Assembly (NCBI RefSeq): GCF_947500995.1
Contig: NZ_CANMUA010000002.1
Coordinates: 1-64,000 of the forward strand
From: an uncultured Serinicoccus sp.
Lineage (GTDB): Bacteria; Actinomycetota; Actinomycetes; Actinomycetales; Dermatophilaceae
Direction of reading: 5' to 3'
Length of the DNA stretch: 64,000 nt
Part shown: piece after piece, positions 29,801-38,956 of the stretch
Layout: every line of letters begins with the position of its first letter
Position numbering within the stretch: the first letter of the stretch is position 1
Notes under the pieces: model-generated
Seen by the model: the letters and a program-made list of their open reading frames with translations, nothing else
The model's database searches: none
What the model was told of the DNA's origin: nothing
Made by a program: the position numbers and the translations under genes

Positions 29801-29979
29801 CAGCCGAGCTCGCCGATCTTGCCGGTGGCCCACGCGGTCAGCAGCGCGCCGACGGTGGTGACGAGGGCGACGATGATGACCGCCCACATGATGTGCTCGA
29901 CGGTGATCGAGCCGCGTTCGCGGCCCTCACGGAGCCGGGCCGCGGTGATGGTGTGCAGGTTGATCGCGGTGCGCTTCAT
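29800..29979 (-). CDS. Flp-type pilin-like small protein (59 aa, missing from the supplied ORF track)
   Basis: Manual translation MKRTAINLHTITAARLREGRERGSITVEHIMWAVIIVALVTTVGALLTAWATGKIGELG*; ATGA overlap with downstream TadE gene. Confidence 0.7.
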   Translation of the reverse strand: MKRTAINLHTITAARLREGRERGSITVEHIMWAVIIVALVTTVGALLTAWATGKIGELG

Positions 29980-30121
29980 GAACCGGCTTCTTTCTCTGTA
30001 GGTGATGCGGGGTTGTCGTTGGTTGCTGGTGTCGTGTCCCAGGGGCGGGTTCAGCGGGTTGCCATACCGGTCCTGGTGTGGTGGCGTGCTCGTCTCGTCG
30101 TCGTCTTCCCAGAGGTGCAGG

Positions 30122-31036
30122 TCAGCCCCCCGTCACCATGCGCAGGATCTGCGGGGTCAGGAGCAACCCCAGGAAGACGGCGCCGAGCATGGTCATCGGT
30201 AGCGTCATCCGTTCGCTAATCGCGTTCGCGTCGGCCTTCTGCGCGTTGAGCAGCGCCGACCGCACGCTCGCCGACCGGGCCCGTAGCTGGTCATAAACCT
30301 GGGCGCCCTCTTCTCCGGACAGGCGCATGATGTCGGCCAGGTCGTGCAGCTCGGGCAACCCCAGTTCCTCGCCGAGCTCGCGCAGCGAGTCCCAGGGGGT
30401 GGTCCCGGACCACCGTGTCCGTGCCAGCTCCTCGCCCAACCGCCGGAACACCCAGGAGTCACCGATCGAGGCGGCCGCCTCCATCGCCTGCCTCGGTGCG
30501 GACCCGGCGGCCCGCTCGAGAGCGACCAGGTCGATGAACGCGCCCAGGGACCGGGAGAACTCGACCCTGGCTTTCTTCGCGTCGTCGATCACGTTGTAGG
30601 TCGGGATGAACCACAGCACGACGGCCAGTCCGAGGGAGGCCGCGACCGGAAGGTAGAGCGGCAGCCCGGACCAGAACACCATCGGCACCACGCTCAGCAA
30701 GGGACCGACGACCAGGCCTATGAAGGCGAAGAGCAGCTTCTCGCCGTAGAACCGTTCCCTGGTCATCCGCAGCACGGCCAGGTCCTGGGCCGAGACCCTG
30801 CCCCACACGCGTGCCGGCAGCACCCGGTGACCCACCGACCCCAGCACGTCCCGGACGTCTGCGTCCTTGGACGCACCGTTGCGGGTGCGCAGGGTGGCGG
30901 CCCGGGTGCCGGCCGGGGACAACCGGGTCAGGGCGTCGGCCAGGTCCGGGGCGGCTGGGACCAGGCGGATCAGGATCAGCGCCAGGCCGGCACCGACCAG
31001 TCCCCCGGCGACCAGCATCAGCTGCAGCCCGGTCAT
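30122..31036 (-). CDS. TadC-like type II secretion F-family membrane protein
   Basis: IPTYNVIDDAKKARVEFSRSLGAFIDLVALERAAGSAPRQAMEAAA...LPMTMLGAVFLGLLLTPQILRM. Confidence 0.88.
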   Translation of the reverse strand: MTGLQLMLVAGGLVGAGLALILIRLVPAAPDLADALTRLSPAGTRAATLRTRNGASKDADVRDVLGSVGHRVLPARVWGRVSAQDLAVLRMTRERFYGEKLLFAFIGLVVGPLLSVVPMVFWSGLPLYLPVAASLGLAVVLWFIPTYNVIDDAKKARVEFSRSLGAFIDLVALERAAGSAPRQAMEAAASIGDSWVFRRLGEELARTRWSGTTPWDSLRELGEELGLPELHDLADIMRLSGEEGAQVYDQLRARSASVRSALLNAQKADANAISERMTLPMTMLGAVFLGLLLTPQILRMVTGG

Positions 31037-31890
31037 GACGCGGCCTGCCGTGCGTGAGTGCCGATGAACCTGGGCAGCGGCTTGCCGCGGGACATCACCC
31101 GCATCCAGACCAGGGTGGCGACGTAGGCGGCCAGCAGCACCAGCAGCAACGCCTGCCCGAAGGGTGTCCCGTACGGGGCGACGTAGTCCCCGGACAGGGC
31201 CAGGAACGCCAGGACCCCGACCGAGATCAGGGTGATCAGGCGCGCGTTGGACCGGGGCTTGGCCCGGTCGGCCTCGATCTCCCGGCGGGCCCGGACCTCC
31301 TGACCCACGGACTCGGCCAACGCGTCGAGGACCGCCGCGAGACCGGCCCCCCGGCGCCGGGCCCCGAGCCGCAGCTGGGCCACGATCAGGTCCCCGGTCG
31401 CGTCGTCGAGGTCGTCGGCCAGCAGGGTCAGCGCGGACTGGGTGTCCCACCGGGACCGCAACCGTCCGACCAGACGAGACACCTCGGGCCGGATCGGTTC
31501 AGGGGTGGAGCGCAGAGAGGTGATGAGTGCCTGCTCCAGGCCGACCCCGGCGGTCAGGACCCCGGCCACGGACCGCACCCACTCCTCCATCGCCTCCAAC
31601 CGCTTCACCTGTGCCTGCGCCGGGGGCGCCGCCAGCAGCAGCGGCAGCCCGGCCACCGCGGCCGGGACCAGCACCACAGCGACCAGGAACCCGGTCAGCG
31701 CCGCGATCAGAGCACCGGCCACGAACCCGGCGGCCAGGAGCACCAGGGTGCGGCGGGACAGGGTGATCGTGCGGGGGCGCGAGCGAGGCGGCCGTGGGGG
31801 CGGTGCCGGTCTGCGGGTCAGCCCCAGCGCGATGAGTAGCACCCCGCCGGCGACGAGGGCGCCGGCAAGGCCTGGAACCACCGGGGTCAT
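31033..31890 (-). CDS. TadB-like type II secretion F-family membrane protein
   Basis: EEWVRSVAGVLTAGVGLEQALITSLRSTPEPIRPEVSRLVGRLRSRWDTQSALTLLADDLDD; four TM segments. Confidence 0.88.
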   Translation of the reverse strand: MTPVVPGLAGALVAGGVLLIALGLTRRPAPPPRPPRSRPRTITLSRRTLVLLAAGFVAGALIAALTGFLVAVVLVPAAVAGLPLLLAAPPAQAQVKRLEAMEEWVRSVAGVLTAGVGLEQALITSLRSTPEPIRPEVSRLVGRLRSRWDTQSALTLLADDLDDATGDLIVAQLRLGARRRGAGLAAVLDALAESVGQEVRARREIEADRAKPRSNARLITLISVGVLAFLALSGDYVAPYGTPFGQALLLVLLAAYVATLVWMRVMSRGKPLPRFIGTHARQAAS

Positions 31891-33542
31891 GCGGCACCCC
31901 CTTCCTGGTCCTGCTCAGCCTGGTAGGCGGCCAGGTCGAACCCGAACCGGACCAGGTCGCGGTAGTCGTCGGGCAGCACCCGCGGGAGCGCGACAGCGGC
32001 ACCGGGGTGGGCCTTGAAGATGTGGGTGTGCGCATAGCCCTTGGCCTGTTCGCCCGGGGTGAGGGCGATGATCTCCGAGACGAACCGAGACACCCGCGCG
32101 GTGCCGTCCTCGACGGGGTCGACCTGTTTGGTGACGTGGACGACCACGTCGATCCCGGCGGCTACCGAACGGAGGGCGAAGTCGTGGGTGGCGTGCTCAC
32201 CGGCCTCCATCACGCAGGTGACGAGCTTGTCCACAGCGCCCAGGGCGTGCGCCGCGTGCGTGGTCGAGATCGATCCCGACCCGGACTGCATTGCCTTGAG
32301 CATGGCCATCGCCTCTGGTCCGCGGACCTCGCCGACGATCTGCCGGTTCAGGTTCATGCGGAAGGAGTCGAACAACGCCTCCTCGAGGGTGAACTCGCCG
32401 GCCTTGCGGCCGCTCGGACCGATCTCGCCGGACCCGGGCCGGGCCTCCCAGGCGAAGCAGTGCGGGTGCCGGTCGGTCATCTCGTGCAGGTGCAGCTCGT
32501 ACTCGGTCTCGAAGGTGCCGATGACCTCATACCGAGGGATCTCGTTGCACAAGGCCCGCACCATCGTCGTCTTCCCCGCGCCCTGCGCGCCGGAGACCAC
32601 CACCGAACGCCCGGAGCGGACCACCGCGGCCAAGAACGACGCAGCGACCGGGCTCAAGGCACCCATCCCGATCAGGTCCTGCAGGCTGACCTGGGTCAGC
32701 CGGTGCCGGCGGATCACGACCTGCGGCCGCGGGGTCACCCACGCCTGCGCCGCGAGGCGGGCCCCGCCATCCAGGCGCAGGTGCAGTCGCGGGTGTGAGG
32801 GTGAGAACGGGCGGGGGTTGACCTCGGAACGGGTCGCGACGAACGTCAAGAATTCGATGAGCTCCTCATCGGAGTCAGCGACCGGGTCCGCCTCCACCTG
32901 ACGGCCCCCGGTCAGCTCGACCACGACCCGGTCGTGGCCGAAGATCATCACGTTCTCCACCTGATCGTCATCGACCAGCGGCTGCAACCGGCCCAGCCCG
33001 AACACGGCGTCAAAGACAGCCCTGCCCAACCGGTCCTGATGAGCCAGGGGCCACGGGTCGTTCCCGGCCCGGGCCCGCTCGGTGGACTCCCGGGCCAATA
33101 GGTCGGCGATGATCGCCCGGCCGCGTTCCCGCTGCCCATCCCGGTCCTTGAGCAGGTCCCCGGTCGACTCCTGGCTCAACCGGTCAGCCGTCTGCTGCCG
33201 CAGCACCGCCACCAGCGACCAGTCCAACCGCCCGGACCGGTCCCAGCCATGAGCCTGCTGGCCGCTTTCCCCTGGGTGGTGCACCGTCTCGAACGGGACG
33301 ACCGTGGCTCGAGCACCTGGCAACGGCCCCTGCCCCGCACCGGGGGCCTGCACAGCCGGTGCCGGGGAACGCTCCCCCGGTGGGAGGGTGAAGGTGCCTC
33401 GCCGCCGCCCCGGCCTGGCCGGTGCTGGCGTGGCCTCCGTCGTGCCCCCGGGGGTGGCAGCGGCGAACAGCGGCAGGTTCGTCGGGTCAGTCCCCGGTCC
33501 GGTCAGCGGCTGCTCGGTGCTGGTGTCGGTCTCGCTGGTCAT
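31887..33542 (-). CDS. TadA/CpaF-family secretion ATPase
   Basis: SGAQGAGKTTMVRALCNEIPRYEVIGTFETEYELHLHE; RQIVGEVRGPEAMAMLKAMQSGSGSISTTHA. Confidence 0.95.
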   Translation of the reverse strand: MTSETDTSTEQPLTGPGTDPTNLPLFAAATPGGTTEATPAPARPGRRRGTFTLPPGERSPAPAVQAPGAGQGPLPGARATVVPFETVHHPGESGQQAHGWDRSGRLDWSLVAVLRQQTADRLSQESTGDLLKDRDGQRERGRAIIADLLARESTERARAGNDPWPLAHQDRLGRAVFDAVFGLGRLQPLVDDDQVENVMIFGHDRVVVELTGGRQVEADPVADSDEELIEFLTFVATRSEVNPRPFSPSHPRLHLRLDGGARLAAQAWVTPRPQVVIRRHRLTQVSLQDLIGMGALSPVAASFLAAVVRSGRSVVVSGAQGAGKTTMVRALCNEIPRYEVIGTFETEYELHLHEMTDRHPHCFAWEARPGSGEIGPSGRKAGEFTLEEALFDSFRMNLNRQIVGEVRGPEAMAMLKAMQSGSGSISTTHAAHALGAVDKLVTCVMEAGEHATHDFALRSVAAGIDVVVHVTKQVDPVEDGTARVSRFVSEIIALTPGEQAKGYAHTHIFKAHPGAAVALPRVLPDDYRDLVRFGFDLAAYQAEQDQEGGAA

Positions 33543-34324
33543 GACGCCTCCCGGTCCGGTTCGGTGAGTTCCTGCCGGTTCTGCGTGATCGTGGTCATGG
33601 CCGCCTGGTCCAGCCGGCGCAGGCTGCCGACGAGCTGGCTCGCGGCCAGCCGCCGCACCGATGCCCCGACAGAGAATGCGGCCGCCGACTTGGCGTCCAG
33701 ATCCACCGTGCCCAGAACCTTGGCGCCCAGCACCTGCTCCACCTCACGGGCCGAGTACGGGTGGCCGGCCCCGACCAGGACCACCGCGAACGAGGACCCG
33801 GCTCCCGACTCGTCGAACTCGGTCCGCAGCGCCTGCACCCACGAGCGTGCCCCAGCCAGGGACACCAGGTCCGAGCGGCAGGTCACCAGAGTCAGATCCG
33901 CCCCATGCAGCAGGGGTGTCGCCGAACCCACCAGCCCCAGCCGGCCCAGGTCGACGATCGCGTCCTGGCCCGTCCCCGACAGCGCCTTCAACGCCCCCAG
34001 CAGCGGGTCCCACAACCCGCCCAGTCCGCGGGCCTGGGTGTGGGAACGGGGCCCGGGCAGCAGCGCGACCTGGGAGCCCGGCAACACCATCGAGACCGTC
34101 GGGATCGTGGAACGCAGATCGCCCCGCCGCTCCGCAGCAACCAGCTCCACCAAGGCGTCCGGGGGCGCCACGGCCCCCTGCAGAAAACCAGCCAGAACCG
34201 GTGAACCCCCGGTCGGGTCCGCGTCCACCAGCACCGTGGGACGGCCCCGGGTCAATGCCCAACCCAGCGCGGTTGTGGTCACCCCCGGCGACCCGGAGGC
34301 GGACGTGAGCGCGATGACCGCCAT
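33539..34324 (-). CDS. CpaE/MinD-like protein of Tad locus
   Basis: MAVIALTSASGSPGVTTTALGWALTRGRPTVLVDADPTGG; adjacent to TadA. Confidence 0.8.
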   Translation of the reverse strand: MAVIALTSASGSPGVTTTALGWALTRGRPTVLVDADPTGGSPVLAGFLQGAVAPPDALVELVAAERRGDLRSTIPTVSMVLPGSQVALLPGPRSHTQARGLGGLWDPLLGALKALSGTGQDAIVDLGRLGLVGSATPLLHGADLTLVTCRSDLVSLAGARSWVQALRTEFDESGAGSSFAVVLVGAGHPYSAREVEQVLGAKVLGTVDLDAKSAAAFSVGASVRRLAASQLVGSLRRLDQAAMTTITQNRQELTEPDREAS

Positions 34325-35043
34325 CAGCCCTCCCGGCTCTCCAGCACTAGGGCGACCCGCCCGGCCGCGGCGTACTGCGCCACCGCCGGCGCCTGCGCCG
34401 CGTCGATCAGCACCGACACCACCGTGGCCTGCTGGCCCGTGGCCACGTCCGGGGCACGCACCGAGACCACCTCAGCCTCGGTCAGGACCGGATCCTCCAC
34501 CGTCGCCGGGTCCCCCTGAGCGCCCGCCGTGACCACGACCCGCACCCGGTCCCCGGCCACCAACGGCTCCCCCGGCATCAGCTGCGGCGTCACCGCCACA
34601 CCCACCACCGACTCACCGTCGGCCGGGACGAGCTGCTCGGTCACCGCCTCCTGCGTCAGCAACGACCCGGCGGCCAGATCTAGCGCTGCGCGCCGCCCCA
34701 CCAGGTCCTCCAGGTCCGAGCCAGGCACCACAGCCAGGGACGGGTCGGAACCCACCTGCACGACCGCCAGATCCTCAGCCCCGATGACCTCTCCGCGCAT
34801 CACCGTCGACCGGACCGCGACCACGTCCGTGGCCTCTGACGTCGCCAGGTACACCCAGACCCCGACCAGCGCGCCGAGCACCACCAACGCGACACCGGCC
34901 AAAGTCAGCACCGGGCGCCGGCGCAGCTTCAGCGGTGTCGGCACCGGCGTCGACTCACCCTCCACCACCGGAAGCGTGGCGTTAGGTCCATTGCCGGGGT
35001 CGCCAGCACCTGAGGACTGGTCCGCGTCTCGTCTCCTGGACAT
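34324..35043 (-). CDS. SAF-domain CpaB/RcpC-like pilus assembly protein
   Basis: Single TM then RSTVMRGEVIGAEDLAVVQVGSDPSLAVVPGSDLEDLVGRRAALDLAAGSLLTQEAV. Confidence 0.82.
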   Translation of the reverse strand: MSRRRDADQSSGAGDPGNGPNATLPVVEGESTPVPTPLKLRRRPVLTLAGVALVVLGALVGVWVYLATSEATDVVAVRSTVMRGEVIGAEDLAVVQVGSDPSLAVVPGSDLEDLVGRRAALDLAAGSLLTQEAVTEQLVPADGESVVGVAVTPQLMPGEPLVAGDRVRVVVTAGAQGDPATVEDPVLTEAEVVSVRAPDVATGQQATVVSVLIDAAQAPAVAQYAAAGRVALVLESREG

Positions 35044-35131
35044 GTCTGCTTCCCCTTCGCTACGCCGACGCGAGCCTCTCGCGCCTTCCCCGTCTCGTGT
35101 CCCGCTGCAACCGAACTAGTTGGCTGAGGAT

Positions 35132-36100
35132 CTACGGCTGGATGATGGCTTGGGCCTCGCCCAAGCGAATGGTCGTCGACTCGACCAGATCCATCGGGAT
35201 CTGACCGGACTGACCCATACCGGACCAAGTGATGACCCAGAACGAGGTCGCCGACACCTGGTAGGTCCCCGGGTCCTCATACCGGTGGCCGCAGTCCGGG
35301 GAGGCCTGATCACCGAATTCGTCCGCGTACGAGGTTCCCGGGCCCGTGCAGGTCACCAAGGACCCGTCACCCATGTCCCACACCACCTGCTCCACCACAC
35401 CGGTCGCAGTCACCGAGTAACCACCCGCGGACGCGGTCCGGCTGACCGGGCCTAACGTGTTCTCGGCAGGGTCATCGACCCACATCCAGGTCGGCAACCC
35501 GATCAGCCCGATCCGGTCCGGACCGTCTTCCGGGACGATGCCTATCCCGATCGCTTGAAGGTCCATCTGGGAGATCGCTTGGTACGCCAGATCCAGCGGG
35601 TTGGGGACGTTCTCCCACGGCGGGCTCATCGACCACGCCATGTCCACGAATCCCGGCTCGAGCGACGGGTCGCCCAGCCAGTTACCGCGCACGTAGATCG
35701 CCCCCTCGGTGTTGCCCTCCCAAGCCGGGTCAGACTTCCGCGGCTGCGGATCTGCAAGCTTCGCGTAGGCGTTCCACCCCTGCACCCAGTGCCAACCACC
35801 CGCCAGCTCGCACGGCACCACCTGCCCACTCACCGTTTCCGTACACGCGACATCCACCGGCGGTCCCTCACCGCCACCGCCACCGCCACCACCCGGATCT
35901 ACCGGATCCCCCGGCACACTGGGGTCTCCCGGGCCTTCAATGACGATTCTGCAGCGTCCAGTTCCTGGATCGATGACCTCACCGGGGCCGCAGACCACCG
36001 GTGGAACTGACTCGCCCGCCATCGCCGCTGCGCCTGAGCTAACTGGTGCGACCATTGCCAACATCAAGGTGGTAATGGTCGCTGCCTTCAGGGACCGCAT
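35132..36100 (-). CDS. Secreted protein with PKD-like domain, hypothetical
   Basis: Signal peptide; Gly-rich linker; VVWDMGDGSLVTCTGPGTSY...CGHRYEDPGTYQVSATSFWVITWSG. Confidence 0.7.
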   Translation of the reverse strand: MRSLKAATITTLMLAMVAPVSSGAAAMAGESVPPVVCGPGEVIDPGTGRCRIVIEGPGDPSVPGDPVDPGGGGGGGGEGPPVDVACTETVSGQVVPCELAGGWHWVQGWNAYAKLADPQPRKSDPAWEGNTEGAIYVRGNWLGDPSLEPGFVDMAWSMSPPWENVPNPLDLAYQAISQMDLQAIGIGIVPEDGPDRIGLIGLPTWMWVDDPAENTLGPVSRTASAGGYSVTATGVVEQVVWDMGDGSLVTCTGPGTSYADEFGDQASPDCGHRYEDPGTYQVSATSFWVITWSGMGQSGQIPMDLVESTTIRLGEAQAIIQP

Positions 36101-36693
36101 GGCTCGTACTCCATGGGGTCGTGAGTGACGAACAGCTCACCCTCGCTTGTGGCGTCTGGGCCGACCCGATAGGTGATCTGCTGCCGATCTCCCAACTCAC
36201 CCCGATTCGGCTTCTCACCGTTGTAAGTCACGTCAGACCAGTCCAGGCAAGCCGTCACCTGGTAGTCCTCGCCCTCGGCTACGGCCTCGACCGCCGTGAC
36301 CGTCACGACAGTCTCACCCTCCTGAGCGAGCCCCTCCTCTCGATCCATCTGCAGGTTGGACACCCACTGCGCGACCGCTTGGCCACGTGCAACCCCAGCT
36401 AGGTCCTGGACCGGGACTTCGGAGTTCCGTCGTGCCTCATCCAGGAGTGCCCATGCTTTGACCACGGCTTGGGCTGCATCTGCTTGCCCTTCGTCTTGTG
36501 GTTCGGCAGCAGTCGGACCCGCCGAGGTTTGTCGTGCGTCCTCCGGCGCGCTCGATGTGGCCGTGTCAGTTTCGCGAGTGTCCGATGCCTGGGTGGTCTC
36601 GGACGAATCGTTCGGCGCGCCACCCCCGCACCCGGCCAACAGGCCAAGGCACGCCGCCAAGACCAACCCACTCGTCACCCCGCTGGTACGCAT
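36088..36693 (-). CDS. Putative lipoprotein
   Basis: Lipobox-type LGLLAGCGGG after hydrophobic signal; 201 aa. Confidence 0.75.
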   Translation of the reverse strand: MRTSGVTSGLVLAACLGLLAGCGGGAPNDSSETTQASDTRETDTATSSAPEDARQTSAGPTAAEPQDEGQADAAQAVVKAWALLDEARRNSEVPVQDLAGVARGQAVAQWVSNLQMDREEGLAQEGETVVTVTAVEAVAEGEDYQVTACLDWSDVTYNGEKPNRGELGDRQQITYRVGPDATSEGELFVTHDPMEYEPCGP

Positions 36694-36889
36694 GTAACCT
36701 CCTTCACTACTAGGAAGCCATCCAGGCGATACGGGAAGCATCAGTGCGGGGATGGACGCCCGATAAGCACTAGTTCTACGTCGGCGGCGTCCAACGCACC
36801 CCGCTTGCCGTAAGGTGAAGATGCACCGACCCAGCGTGACGCTAGCCCAGGATGGCGCGGGGATGACGGGTAGGCAAATAACGATTCGG

Positions 36890-37330
36890 TCAAGAATTTT
36901 GGCGGCGAGCGGCGCGCAGAGCCTGCACGACACGCGGCGCAGACACCCCCAGCCGCTCAGCGAGCAGCGTCACATGCCGCGTGGAAACCTCACTCTTCAA
37001 GTCACCATTCTCCCACCGGACCACAGTTCGGGGACTGACGTACACCGCCTCAGCCAGTTGCGCGATTGTCAAACCAGCCGCGAGTCGCTGCTCCCGCAAC
37101 GTCGCTGGGTCAGCAGCTGCAATTAACAAGGTCTCGACTGGAACGTCCAGTATCTCTGCGATGCGTCCAAGCACCCCCGGGCGTGGTATCGAACGCCCCA
37201 ATTCCCACCGCGACACACGTTCGCCGCCCACAATCCCAACCGCCCGGGCCAATTGGTGCTGAGTCAGTCCTGCACGTTTTCGCAGCGACCGCAGACGCTT
37301 CGGATCCATGGGGGCGCGCGCTGGAGACAT
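36890..37330 (-). CDS. Regulator with two tandem XRE-type HTH domains
   Basis: RSLRKRAGLTQHQLARAVGIVGGERVSRWELGRSIPRP and REQRLAAGLTIAQLAEAVYVSPRTVVRWENGDLKSE. Confidence 0.8.
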   Translation of the reverse strand: MSPARAPMDPKRLRSLRKRAGLTQHQLARAVGIVGGERVSRWELGRSIPRPGVLGRIAEILDVPVETLLIAAADPATLREQRLAAGLTIAQLAEAVYVSPRTVVRWENGDLKSEVSTRHVTLLAERLGVSAPRVVQALRAARRQNS

Positions 37331-37395
37331 CAGGTCAGCCCAACCGGATCGAGCCCTGGCCTGCGATTGATGTTCTGTCCCACAGGGTCCCCTCG

Positions 37396-37641
37396 CTACA
37401 ACGAAGGGATCTGCACCATCAGCCGATCCACATCGGCCGGGTTGACGCGAATGAGGCGAGGGCCGCTTCGGTATGCCGGGAGTTGACCCTCGGCGATACG
37501 GCGTCGCAGTGTGCGGATACTCATGCCAGTCCGTTCGGCGGCAGCGGCCAGGGACTCGTAGTGCCGAGCCTTTGTGGGCGCACGTTCCATTGCATAGCTC
37601 ATACCGCCTACAAGCCATGGAGCGGATCGCTTCAGCATCAC
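37396..37641 (-). CDS. Excisionase-type helix-turn-helix protein (Xis-like)
   Basis: SLAAAAERTGMSIRTLRRRIAEGQLPAYRSGPRLIRVNPADVDRLM. Confidence 0.8.
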   Translation of the reverse strand: MMLKRSAPWLVGGMSYAMERAPTKARHYESLAAAAERTGMSIRTLRRRIAEGQLPAYRSGPRLIRVNPADVDRLMVQIPSL

Positions 37642-37650
37642 GTCACGCCT

Positions 37651-37950
37651 TCATTCAGTCAGGCTCTCGTTGCACGTAGCCATGAGCGTGACGGACGCAA
37701 CGGGCAGTACCCCAAAGACGTTCGGCAGCGAGACGTCGATCGCCTCCTCGCCGGTCGTGACTGGGTCGAAGGTCTCAGGGGCGCCGGGGGAAGATGGACC
37801 CGTCTCTTGGAACGATTGCCACGGCTTCGGTGTCCACATGCGCATGTCGATCTGCACAGTCCAGTGCGTGCCGCCTTCGGACCGCGAGACCCGGACAGCA
37901 GGCGCCGTGTTCTCTCTAGCGATGGCTGCAGTGTGCTTCGAGGTGTGCAC
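37651..37950 (-). CDS. Hypothetical protein
   Basis: GTG-start frame VHTSKHTAAIARENTAPAVRVSRSEGGTHWTVQIDMRMW...; operon-like spacing. Confidence 0.45.
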   Translation of the reverse strand: MHTSKHTAAIARENTAPAVRVSRSEGGTHWTVQIDMRMWTPKPWQSFQETGPSSPGAPETFDPVTTGEEAIDVSLPNVFGVLPVASVTLMATCNESLTE

Positions 37951-37978
37951 CCCGGCATATGCCCGGCGCGGGCTCGCG

Positions 37979-38359
37979 TTAGTCGTCCTGGGACTCCGCC
38001 CCGGTGCCAGACCCGCGGGTGATCCAGCCCTGAAGGACTTCATCACCCAGCATGAGCTTGGCGGGCACACCACCCAGGAGCGGCCCGCCGCCCACCTCAA
38101 AGGGGTCGCCCACGGGAAGCGGGTGCGGGTCGGAGGGGTCGACGTACTGGAAGAGCACGAAGCGCGTCCCGGTGTTGGCGAGGTTCGTCGAGGCTGTCGG
38201 TCCCTCCTGGGTCGGGCGGCGCGTGTCTGGCAGGGTGGCCCGGTCCATGTCGGCGATTTTCTGCACCCGTGGGTCGACCGGCTCGCCCAGGCGCTGAGCC
38301 AACTTCACGTCGAGGCGAGCCACGTCCTGGTCTGCGCGCGTGATGACGATCTCGTTCAT
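37979..38359 (-). CDS. Hypothetical protein
   Basis: MNEIVITRADQDVARLDVKLAQRLGEPVDPRVQKIADMDRATLPDTRRPT...; 4-nt overlap with upstream ORF. Confidence 0.55.
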   Translation of the reverse strand: MNEIVITRADQDVARLDVKLAQRLGEPVDPRVQKIADMDRATLPDTRRPTQEGPTASTNLANTGTRFVLFQYVDPSDPHPLPVGDPFEVGGGPLLGGVPAKLMLGDEVLQGWITRGSGTGAESQDD

Positions 38360-38706
38360 GGGGATTCCTCTGCCGGGTCTTCCTGGTCCCGAGTATCCCA
38401 CTCATTTATGATCGGCTCCAGGGCTGAGGCAAGGGCGGCCCTGATCAGCCGAACGTCGAAGTCGGTGAGGTCGGGGGATGCCGCGAGAGTCTCGAGCTGC
38501 GCTACGCCGAGCCCGCGAGACTCTGGATCCTCGGAGACCAGTTGGTCCATGGACCAGCGCATGTGATCATGGGCCGTCGCCCTGCGGGCCTCGGCAATGG
38601 TGTCCTGGTTGTCGCGCGTGGCGACTTTCGCTTGCGCCCAGTGCCCCCCGTAGCCGACGACCGCGCCGACGACCAGCGTCAGCACTGCCACCCACCACTC
38701 GGCCAT
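38356..38706 (-). CDS. Small membrane-anchored hypothetical protein
   Basis: N-terminal TM MAEWWVAVLTLVVGAVVGYGGHWAQAK. Confidence 0.55.
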   Translation of the reverse strand: MAEWWVAVLTLVVGAVVGYGGHWAQAKVATRDNQDTIAEARRATAHDHMRWSMDQLVSEDPESRGLGVAQLETLAASPDLTDFDVRLIRAALASALEPIINEWDTRDQEDPAEESP

Positions 38707-38956
38707 GCCGGCCAGCCTAGAGGAAGCCTCCCAAATTTCGCCCGGACTCTTTCAATGCGGTCGGACCCAGCCTTCCGGGCGGTGGTCCAGCCATGCCTCG
38801 CTGGTCCACAGCCGCCAGCGTCCGCCAGGCCCTGGCACCACCCCGGGCGCGTCGACAGCACCAACGAGTCAACCGGTTCTCGGCAGCGGCGCCGCAGGTT
38901 CGGCGACGCTGATGCGTGGCCGAGTCGGGGCAGGCCCGAACCCCGTACGCCTCAGG

